Positions 1 through 4,920 of a DNA stretch of 5,048 bases are shown here, piece after piece; the first letter of the stretch is position 1; each line of letters starts with the position of its first letter. The notes below the pieces were generated by a model. The model was not told where the DNA came from. It ran no database searches and saw nothing but the letters and a program-made list of their open reading frames with translations. The stretch covers positions 1-5,048 of the forward strand of contig JBGTBD010000006.1 in the NCBI GenBank assembly GCA_041749475.1, in the 5' to 3' direction. The translations under genes were made by a program, and so were the position numbers. Source of the DNA: JBGTBD01 sp041749475 (lineage in GTDB: Bacteria > Pseudomonadota > Alphaproteobacteria > Rickettsiales > UBA998).

Positions 1-76
1 GATTCGTATAAGTGTAAGGCTGACCTGCTGAACGCGCATTAACGGTGGGATTATTGAAATGTACCAATGTAACCAT
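1..76 (-). CDS. Partial leftward gene, N-terminal 25 residues only, unidentified
   Basis: Read on the minus strand, an ATG at 76-74 opens a frame with no stop to the window edge. The peptide begins MVTLVHFNNPTVNARSAG. A near-perfect Shine-Dalgarno sequence, AGGAGG (87-82 on the minus strand), sits 5 nt before the ATG, and a TATAAT lies further upstream, so a real gene start is likely although only 25 codons are visible. The protein cannot be identified from this. The opening pattern (hydrophobic residues, then HFNNP) faintly recalls the N-termini of small heat-shock (Hsp20) proteins, but that is a guess. The gene diverges from the portal gene, so it is not the terminase or other head gene expected upstream of a phage portal. 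Confidence 0.6.
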   Translation of the reverse strand, partial: MVTLVHFNNPTVNARSAGQPYTYTN

Positions 77-81
77 AAACT

Positions 82-126
82 CCTCCTGTGATAAGAATTA
101 TTATAGGTGCACATATTGAACGTTCA
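82..126 (-). promoter_or_regulatory. Leftward promoter with consensus -10, RBS and overlapping 10-bp palindrome
   Basis: On the minus strand a perfect TATAAT lies at 105-100 and AGGAGG at 87-82, giving a short leader before the ATG at 76. No good -35 hexamer lies at 16-18 nt; TTGAAA (with its 3' end near position 128) is about 22 nt away. The perfect palindrome TGAACGTTCA (117-126) occupies the position where the -35 region would lie, so it may be an operator or activator site. The -10 and RBS are seen directly; the regulatory role of the palindrome is inference. Confidence 0.5.
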
Positions 127-261
127 GTTTCAAAATAATGACAATTTGATGACAAAACCCCTTCCGGGGGGTGGGAAAATGCTGAGAATCCATAAATGTA
201 GGCTGGGTTTCGTGTGAGCGGATGATTTGGCCACCTATATTTCACATTTAGCAGAGGTTTT

Positions 262-1509
262 ATGGTGCAGAAGCATGGTAACGGGGGTGAGGCGGGACTA
301 TATCAGCGGCTGAAATCGGCATTCGCGGGGGAGACGGCGCTTAGAACCAAGTCCGTGCCATCATGGTATGCGGGGTTGCAATCCTATGTGCAGCAACCGG
401 GGAAGCCTGTGTGGTCCGGCAGGAGTTATGTGAAATTCGCGGAAGAAGCCTATCGCCGTAACGTCATCGCATACCGGGCGATTAACCTGATTGCGAAGGG
501 GGCGTCGTCCATTGCGCTGATGATGTATGAGGACACGGCGCAAGGGGAGCGGCAGGAAGTCGCAAAGCATCCGTTGCTCAGACTGGTCGAGAGGCCGTTG
601 CCCTTGATGGGGTTCCCAGCGTTCATGGAGGCGATTGCGACCTACCGATTGCTAGGCGGGAATGCGTATGTGCTGGCGGTGGGGCCGGTCGGTGAAGCAC
701 CGCGGGAATTGCATTTGCTGCGGCCTGACCGGGTGTCGGTACTGGCAGGTAAGGGGAGTATCCCGGCGGGGTATCGCTATAAAGCGGGAGAAGAGGCGCG
801 GGATTTCCCGGTCGATCCGATTTCGGGCATGTCGCGCGTGTTGCATATCAAGGAATTCCATCCGAGCGATGATTGGTATGGGTTGTCGCCCGTGGAAGCG
901 GCGGCCTATAGCATCGACCAGCATAACCAGGCGGCGGCGTGGAACCAGTCGCTCTTGCAGAACGGCGCCCGGCCTTCGGGGGCGCTTGTCGTCAGGACGA
1001 CGGAAGGCGGCGTGGGTCAGCTTTCGGAAGATCAGTACTGGCGGATCAAGAACCAGATGGATGAGCAGTTTTCCGGCGCGGCTAATGCGGGGCGTCCGTT
1101 GTTGCTGGAAGGCGGATTGGATTGGCGGGAGATGAGCCTGTCACCGAAGGATATGGATTTCATTGCGGCGCGGAGTGCCGCGGCGCGGGACATTGCGCTC
1201 GCATTCGGTGTGCCGCCGCAGATGTTGGGGATACCGGGGGATAATACCCACAGCAATCTGGCCGAGGCGCGGCTGGCGTTGTGGGAGCAGACGATTCTGC
1301 CGCTGGTATCATCGACGCTATCTGCTTTGTCTGAATGGTTGTCGCCGATGTTCGGTGGGCGTTTTACGCTTAGCTATGACGAGGATGCGGTGACGGCATT
1401 ATCGCCGCGCCGCGATGCGTTGTGGGCGCGGGTGAAGGATGCGGCGTTCCTCTCGGATGATGAGAAGCGGGTAGCGCTGGGGTATGGGGTAAGTGAAGGT
1501 CAAAAATAA
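262..1509 (+). CDS. Phage portal protein, HK97 type (Phage_portal family)
   Basis: The 415-aa product has the usual length and order of conserved blocks for HK97/GTA-type portal proteins, which form a ring at one capsid vertex, dock the terminase and pass DNA in and out. Visible blocks are VIAYRAINLIAKGASSIALM at about 68-87, the LLGGNAYVLAVG block at 130-141, LHIKEFHP followed by YGLSPVEAAA at 204-225, the NQSLLQNGARPSGAL stretch at 238-252, and FGVPPQMLGIPGDNTHSNLAEA at about 325-346. No stop or frameshift interrupts it. AGAGG (253-257) lies 4 nt before the ATG at 262 and 7 nt before a GTG at 265, so translation may start at either codon. About half of the glycine codons are GGG by hand tally, more than in the capsid gene. 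The next gene on this strand is the protease, after a palindromic insert. No terminase precedes it; the upstream gene points the other way. Confidence 0.95.
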   Translation: MVQKHGNGGEAGLYQRLKSAFAGETALRTKSVPSWYAGLQSYVQQPGKPVWSGRSYVKFAEEAYRRNVIAYRAINLIAKGASSIALMMYEDTAQGERQEVAKHPLLRLVERPLPLMGFPAFMEAIATYRLLGGNAYVLAVGPVGEAPRELHLLRPDRVSVLAGKGSIPAGYRYKAGEEARDFPVDPISGMSRVLHIKEFHPSDDWYGLSPVEAAAYSIDQHNQAAAWNQSLLQNGARPSGALVVRTTEGGVGQLSEDQYWRIKNQMDEQFSGAANAGRPLLLEGGLDWREMSLSPKDMDFIAARSAAARDIALAFGVPPQMLGIPGDNTHSNLAEARLALWEQTILPLVSSTLSALSEWLSPMFGGRFTLSYDEDAVTALSPRRDALWARVKDAAFLSDDEKRVALGYGVSEGQK

Positions 1510-1511
1510 TT

Positions 1512-1567
1512 GTCATGCTGAACTTGATTCAGCATCCAGATGGACCCTGAAACAAGTTCAGGGTGAC
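1512..1567. repeat. REPIN-like compound palindrome, copy 1 (two inverted 27-nt arms, 2-nt spacer)
   Basis: The left arm is 1512-1538 and the right arm 1541-1567. The right arm read in reverse complement matches the left except at five positions. Each arm is itself a hairpin: GTC, then an 8-nt stem, a 5-nt loop starting CTTG, the complementary stem, then CCA. The left stem is ATGCTGAA/TTCAGCAT; the right stem, in the same orientation, is ACCCTGAA/TTCAGGGT. The element starts 2 nt after the portal stop and ends 1 nt before the protease RBS. Inverted pairs of short hairpins are typical of REP doublets (REPINs), which RAYT transposases mobilise. Similar CTGAACTTGTTTCAG repeats are familiar from alphaproteobacterial intergenic regions; assignment to a RAYT is inference. 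Confidence 0.85.
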
Positions 1568-1580
1568 GAAGGGGAGAGAT

Positions 1581-2183
1581 ATGAAATACGATACGAAGAT
1601 TCAGGTGGATTATAAGATGCGGGGTATGGCGTGTGAGGTGAAAACGCTGAATGAGCAGGGCGTGTTCGCGGGATATGCGAGCGTGTTTAACATTGTCGAT
1701 TCACAGCGCGATATTATCTTGCCGGGGGCGTTCGTTTCGACGTTGAAAGAGCGGGCGGGGCAGATCAAATTATTGTGGCAGCATGACCAGAAAGACCCCA
1801 TCGGCATCATCGAAGAATTACGCGAAGATGTGAGCGGGCTTTATATCCGGGGGCGGCTGATGCTCGACCTTGCGCGCGGGCGGGAGGCGTATGCGCTGCT
1901 CAAACAGGGTATCGTTTCCGGGCTGAGTATCGGCTATTCACCGACACGGTTTCGGGTCGATCCGGATACGGGTGTGCGCATCCTTGGCGGGGTGGATTTG
2001 TGGGAGGTGAGTCTTGTCACCTTCCCGGCGAACCATGCTGCGCAGGTGACAGTATTCAAGCACGCGGATGGTGTGGAGGATGCAGTGCTAAATGACAGAG
2101 AGTGGCAACAATTTCAGCAGGCAGGGCACGTCATGCGCATGGCGCATGAGCTGGAGCGTGCGACGCGGATTTTGCGGGAGTAA
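1581..2183 (+). CDS. HK97-family prohead maturation protease (peptidase U35/S78)
   Basis: The 200-aa product is of normal length for the caudoviral prohead protease, a serine protease packed inside the prohead that trims the capsid delta domain and itself before DNA packaging. Conserved blocks are FAGYASVFNIVDSQRDIILPGAF (29-51), LLWQHDQKDPIG (64-75) with the expected catalytic His68, the GIVSGLSIGY block (110-119) with serines 113 and 116, one of which should be the nucleophile, and DLWEVSLVTFPAN (139-151). I chose the ATG at 1581 because GGGGAG (1571-1576) is well placed before it. An in-frame GTG at 1563 lies inside the palindromic repeat and lacks its own RBS. The C-terminal part (about 165-200) is charged and helical-looking and is probably the self-cleaved or scaffold-interacting tail. 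It is probably co-transcribed with the portal, 71 nt upstream; I see no separate promoter. Confidence 0.93.
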   Translation: MKYDTKIQVDYKMRGMACEVKTLNEQGVFAGYASVFNIVDSQRDIILPGAFVSTLKERAGQIKLLWQHDQKDPIGIIEELREDVSGLYIRGRLMLDLARGREAYALLKQGIVSGLSIGYSPTRFRVDPDTGVRILGGVDLWEVSLVTFPANHAAQVTVFKHADGVEDAVLNDREWQQFQQAGHVMRMAHELERATRILRE

Positions 2184-2192
2184 TTATTTTTT

Positions 2193-2261
2193 GTCATGCT
2201 GAACTTGTTTCAGCATCCATTCCTCATTGAAACATGGACCCTGAAACAAGTTCAGGGTGAC
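2193..2261. repeat. REPIN-like compound palindrome, copy 2 (two inverted 27-nt arms, 15-nt spacer)
   Basis: The left arm (2193-2219) differs from that of copy 1 by a single loop base (T for A). The right arm (2235-2261) is identical to that of copy 1 over 27 nt. The spacer is 15 nt here instead of 2. The element sits between the convergent protease gene and the leftward 173-aa gene, 9 nt after the protease stop. Its hairpins could block transcription from both sides, but neither strand has a T-tract directly after the stem, so it is not a standard intrinsic terminator. Confidence 0.85.
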
Positions 2262-2289
2262 AATAAATTGTGATGCAAATGGTAGTTAG

Positions 2290-2811
2290 CTACGCCGCAG
2301 CGCCTTCTTCCGGCAGGGTGTAGATGCGGGCGGCGGTGACGACGGATTGGCTGCTGATGACGGTGCTCGGGCGATGGGCGCGGATGATCTGGTCGAGGAC
2401 TTCGAGCTTGCTGTTTCCGGTAGCGTAGGCACGCAGCTGGTGAGACATCGTCGCCGGGTTCAGCATCGCGCTCTGGATGGCGTGGGCGACTTGTAGGCCG
2501 CGTTGGCACTGCTTGATCAGGCGCATCGCCGCTTCTTCCTGCTGTTGGGCGGGGAGGGAGGCGAATTCGGGATCGGAAAGACTACGTTCCAATGCGCTGG
2601 CGACGGCGGAGATGACAGATTGTTGTTGCAGTGTGAAGTCGGACAGCGTGTCGTTACTGAAGCCGGTCGCGCCGTGGAAAGCGTGGCTGGCGAGTTCGTA
2701 GGAGCGGTTGGAGTAGGAGACGGGGGTCTTGAGATGAATCGAGGAGGTTGCCGAAGGGATGGAGATGGTCGAAGAAGCGAAGCGGACTGGCGAAGTCGAG
2801 TAGTTCGGCAT
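2290..2811 (-). CDS. Unrecognised 173-aa protein, Ser/Thr-rich N-terminus, helical C-terminal half
   Basis: I do not recognise this protein. On the minus strand the frame begins MPNYSTSPVRFASS, with AAGGA 6 nt before the ATG, and ends at TAG at 2292-2290. Codon use strongly supports coding: third positions are mostly C or G (ATC, GTC, ACC, GCC and CGC dominate). Residues 1-40 hold 15 Ser/Thr and no acidic residue before Glu39. Residues about 55-145 look helical, with QQQ at 62-64 and a QQQEEAA stretch at 89-95. There is no membrane segment or cleavable signal peptide, and one cysteine (Cys102). It lies opposite to the phage genes, between protease and capsid, where head modules normally carry nothing or a co-oriented gene. 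It may be a host or accessory (moron-like) gene. The Ser/Thr-rich basic start could be a disordered or secretion-type tail, but that is speculation. Confidence 0.75.
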   Translation of the reverse strand: MPNYSTSPVRFASSTISIPSATSSIHLKTPVSYSNRSYELASHAFHGATGFSNDTLSDFTLQQQSVISAVASALERSLSDPEFASLPAQQQEEAAMRLIKQCQRGLQVAHAIQSAMLNPATMSHQLRAYATGNSKLEVLDQIIRAHRPSTVISSQSVVTAARIYTLPEEGAAA

Positions 2812-3073
2812 GGTTTATCCTTTACATTTCACGGGTCAGGGGGACGGTTGTTCGCCTTCCCTGTCAACAACGGCGCGTAAGTGATTAATTTAGTACTAAT
2901 CAAGCGCACACACTGTCAACAGTGACATTCGTGTGAAGGTTTCACGTCAAATTAAGGTGAATATCAGGTTTCATATTAATTTTCATTCGTATGGCAACGT
3001 TTTCCACAGGTTTATCCTCGTGAAAAATAGTCTTTGCTAGGCGCATATTTTATTAACCAAAGGAGAGTCTTCA
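2812..3073. promoter_or_regulatory. Divergent regulatory spacer between 173-aa gene and capsid gene
   Basis: This 262-nt AT-richer spacer separates two divergent genes and must hold the signals for both. Besides the leftward promoter it contains GTGAA-GGT-TTCAC (2933-2945), a direct repeat AGGTTTCA (2937-2944 and 2966-2973), a direct repeat CTGTCAACA (2861-2869 and 2913-2921), TTTTCCACA (3000-3008), and TTATCC (3012-3017). I could not single out a convincing sigma70-type promoter for the capsid gene. The capsid RBS AAAGGAGAG (3059-3067) is strong. Confidence 0.5.
2890..2919 (-). promoter_or_regulatory. Candidate leftward promoter embedded in two palindromes
   Basis: On the minus strand a consensus TTGACA (2919-2914) is followed after 18 nt by TACTAA (2895-2890), a weak -10 matching 3 of 6 positions. 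The -35 lies within the dyad CACTGT-CA-ACAGTG (2911-2924) and the -10 within the perfect palindrome TTAGTACTAA (2890-2899). It would drive the 173-aa gene, with a leader of roughly 70 nt. The hexamers and dyads are seen directly; promoter activity and repression through the dyads are inference. Confidence 0.45.
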
Positions 3074-4270
3074 ATGAGTATGCAGGAAATCACCGACCGT
3101 ATTTCACAGATGGGAAATGCGTGGGAGGAGTTCAAACATGTGAATAACGCCCGTCTGAAAGAAATCGAGAAGAAAGGCCATGCCGACCCGCTCTATAATG
3201 AGAGCCTGAACAAGATCAACCTCGCGCTCAACCAATATAAAGAGCGCGTGAATCGTATCGAGACGGTCTATCAGCGTCCGGCAAGCGGCTATGCGGTGGA
3301 AAGCAAATCGGCTGGATATGACAGCGATTATAAAAAAGCGTTTCGCATGTATCTGCGTAAAGGGCTCGATGCTGGTCTGGAGACGTTGCAACTGAAGTCG
3401 CTCTCCGTCGGGACGGATGCGGATGGCGGATATCTCGTCACGCCGCAGATGGCTGATTCCATCGTGAAGCGTATTTATGAATCCTCGCCCATCCGCCAGT
3501 TAGCGCGGGTGGAGACCATCTCCTCCGATGCGCTCGATCTGATCGAGGATTCAGGTGATGCGGCTGCGTCCTGGACGACGGAAACCGGTGCGGTGACCGA
3601 AACTACCTCACCGCAGATCGGCAAGAATACCATCGGCGTGTTCGAGATGTATGCGCAGCCGATGGCGACCCAGAAACTGGTCGATGATGCGTCGATCGAC
3701 ATCGAGGCGTGGATTGCAGAAAAGATCGCCGATAAATTCGCGCGCCTTGAAGCAACTGCGTTCGTTAGCGGGAATGGCACGAGCCAGCCGAAGGGGATTC
3801 TCTCCTACACCGCAGGCACAAGCTGGGGGCAGATCGAGCAGATTAATTCGGGTACGGCGGGGGAAGTGACTTCGGATGGGTTGATGCAGCTTTATTATTC
3901 CCTGAAGGAAATCCATACGCGTAACGCGACGTTCCTGATGAACCGTTCGGTGGTGCGTTCTGTACGCCTCATCAAGGAAACGACGACGGATCAGTATATC
4001 TGGCAGCCGGGTCTGGCGGCGGGTACTCCCGATACGCTGCTTGGCGTTCCGGTGGTACAGGCGGCGGATATGCCGGTGGCGGCGGCCAATTCGCTTTCCG
4101 TGGCGCTTGGCGACTTCCGTACCGCGTACTTGGTGGTTGACCGTGTGGGGCTCAGAATTCTGCGTGACCCTTACACCGAAAAACCCTTCATCAAGTTCTA
4201 CACGACCCGCCGGGTAGGAGGTGAGGTGGTCAACACGGATGCGATTAAGCTGCTGAAATTGGCTTCTTAA
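3074..4270 (+). CDS. Major capsid protein, HK97 fold (Phage_capsid family), GTA-like
   Basis: The 398-aa product is a full-length HK97-type capsid subunit that builds the icosahedral head. Residues 1-65 form a charged, probably coiled-coil delta (scaffold) domain. About 66-108 is a linker ending in TLQLK, followed by SLSVGTDADGGYLVTPQMAD, the start of the mature core. Core hallmarks are SSPIRQLARVETI (about 136-148), the SWTTETGAVTET stretch, the EMYAQPMATQKLVDDASIDIEAWIAE block with KIADKFARLEATAFVSGNG near 217-235, a QPKGIL motif, LLGVPVVQAADMP, and the C-terminal FIKFYTTRRVGGEVVNTDAIKLLKLA. These blocks closely resemble alphaproteobacterial GTA capsids. AGGAGA (3061-3066) lies 7 nt before the ATG at 3074; a second ATG at 3080 is less well placed. 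Glycine and arginine codons are more balanced than in portal and protease, as expected of a highly expressed gene. The leftward 173-aa gene separates it from the protease. Confidence 0.96.
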   Translation: MSMQEITDRISQMGNAWEEFKHVNNARLKEIEKKGHADPLYNESLNKINLALNQYKERVNRIETVYQRPASGYAVESKSAGYDSDYKKAFRMYLRKGLDAGLETLQLKSLSVGTDADGGYLVTPQMADSIVKRIYESSPIRQLARVETISSDALDLIEDSGDAAASWTTETGAVTETTSPQIGKNTIGVFEMYAQPMATQKLVDDASIDIEAWIAEKIADKFARLEATAFVSGNGTSQPKGILSYTAGTSWGQIEQINSGTAGEVTSDGLMQLYYSLKEIHTRNATFLMNRSVVRSVRLIKETTTDQYIWQPGLAAGTPDTLLGVPVVQAADMPVAAANSLSVALGDFRTAYLVVDRVGLRILRDPYTEKPFIKFYTTRRVGGEVVNTDAIKLLKLAS

Positions 4271-4280
4271 TTTTGGTTGG

Positions 4281-4307
4281 TGCAGGTGGCCTTGTGGGCC
4301 GCCTGCA
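4281..4307 (+). terminator. Strong hairpin after the capsid gene, without U-tract
   Basis: TGCAGGTGGCC (4281-4291) pairs with GGCCGCCTGCA (4297-4307) around a TTGTG loop, giving an 11-bp stem with one T-G wobble, 10 nt after the capsid stop. No run of T follows on either strand, so it is not a classical intrinsic terminator. It may stabilise the 3' end of the capsid mRNA or act with Rho. The stem is seen directly; the role is inference. Confidence 0.5.
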
Positions 4308-4327
4308 ACAGCGACCGAATAAGCGTA

Positions 4328-4384
4328 TAGGTGAAACCCTAGATTTTACAATTACTTGACGTTTAAGGGAGGTTCACCTACCAT
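4328..4384 (+). promoter_or_regulatory. Promoter with flanking 8-bp inverted repeats, before the 120-aa gene
   Basis: TTGACG (4356-4361, 5 of 6 matches to the -35 consensus) is followed after 17 nt by TACCAT (4379-4384, 4 of 6 to the -10 consensus). Inverted arms TAGGTGAA (4328-4335) and TTCACCTA (4373-4380) bracket the -35 and overlap the -10. Inside them CCCT (4337-4340) and AGGG (4366-4369) are also complementary. This is a plausible operator layout, or an extended hairpin if transcribed from upstream. The gene start at 4417 would lie about 25 nt after the predicted transcription start. Confidence 0.45.
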
Positions 4385-4416
4385 TATCCTCAATAAAACA
4401 AACAACCGGGGGAAGT

Positions 4417-4779
4417 GTGAATAAGTTATCACGGTCAGAGCAAATCCTGGCAGAGAAGACTGTCTGCATCCTCCTCGTACGTGGCGAAAGCCCTGAAAAT
4501 ACCCCGATTTATGCTTATGTTGCCGTGCGTGCTGACCGTCTGGAAGAGTTCATGACGGCACAGAATTCAGGTATGTTTTACCCTGAGGATTATGGCGTTA
4601 TCATTGAATCGGGGGACGGCGAACCGGAGCAGGATGTACGTGAGCGGATGGAGCGGGATTACGGGTTCAATCATCAGATGATGGTAGATATTCCCGATGC
4701 CGACCATGCGGTCGACCTGACGCAGAAAATCGTCACCGCCCCAGCGGATGAGAGCGACAATAACGGAACGTTGCAGTAA
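4417..4779 (+). CDS. Unrecognised acidic 120-aa cytosolic protein
   Basis: I do not recognise this protein. It starts at a GTG preceded by GGGGGA (4408-4413), a good RBS although only 3 nt away; the next in-frame ATG is 45 codons in and would remove a conserved-looking core. A hydrophobic strand KTVCILLVRG (14-23) is followed by IYAYVAVRADRLEEFMTAQ (31-49), the FYPEDYGVIIESGDGEP segment (54-70), and a charged helix EQDVRERMERDYGF (71-84). The last 25 residues are polar and probably disordered. There is no signal peptide or membrane segment, and one cysteine (Cys17). The alternating strand-helix pattern suggests a small alpha/beta domain. It occupies the place where a GTA would have its head-tail connector genes, but nothing in it resembles those proteins. 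It appears to have its own promoter, so it is probably an independent unit. Confidence 0.8.
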   Translation: MNKLSRSEQILAEKTVCILLVRGESPENTPIYAYVAVRADRLEEFMTAQNSGMFYPEDYGVIIESGDGEPEQDVRERMERDYGFNHQMMVDIPDADHAVDLTQKIVTAPADESDNNGTLQ

Positions 4780-4920
4780 TCCTTATTATTCAACTATTTA
4801 AGTGATTTTTTGTAAGGGTGAGTTGGTGTGCCATGTATTTTCATGGAAACGTCACATCGCGAAGCATTGGGATTTTGTAGAATAGTGGGTGGTGGAGTGT
4901 AACTGACCAACCCGAGAGCT
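4780..4920. other. Intergenic spacer with small hairpin and possible -10 box
   Basis: This 141-nt AT-rich spacer contains a 5-bp hairpin CCATG-TATTTT-CATGG (4831-4846) and TAGAAT (4878-4883), which matches the -10 consensus at 5 of 6 positions but has no clear -35 at 16-18 nt. A T6 run lies at 4806-4811 without a hairpin directly before it, so I do not call a terminator for the upstream gene. Confidence 0.3.

Noticed and set aside
154..171. Leftward terminator-like hairpin CCCC-GGAA-GGGG followed by TTTT
   Set aside because: The stem is only 4 bp, and no leftward gene ends before it; the portal lies to its right on the other strand.
51..245. Leftward 64-aa frame across the spacer before the portal
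   Set aside because: It has no RBS, unusual composition, and overlaps a better leftward start at 76 in another frame with a strong RBS and -10 box.
662..1135. 157-aa + strand frame inside the portal gene
   Set aside because: It is an Arg/Trp/Cys-rich shadow in another frame of a well-supported portal gene.
1512..2261. The two palindromic repeats as ends of a mobile element carrying the protease gene
   Set aside because: Each copy is a complete symmetrical doublet of a common intergenic type, there is no transposase between them, and the protease belongs with the portal, so two independent insertions are simpler.
2193..2261. Bidirectional intrinsic terminator between the convergent genes
   Set aside because: Neither strand has a T-tract directly after a stem; the T-run at 2186-2192 lies before the hairpin on the + strand.
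2503..2880. 125-aa + strand frame opposite the 173-aa gene
   Set aside because: The opposite strand has the good RBS and strongly biased third codon positions; this frame is Gly/Arg-rich and shadow-like.
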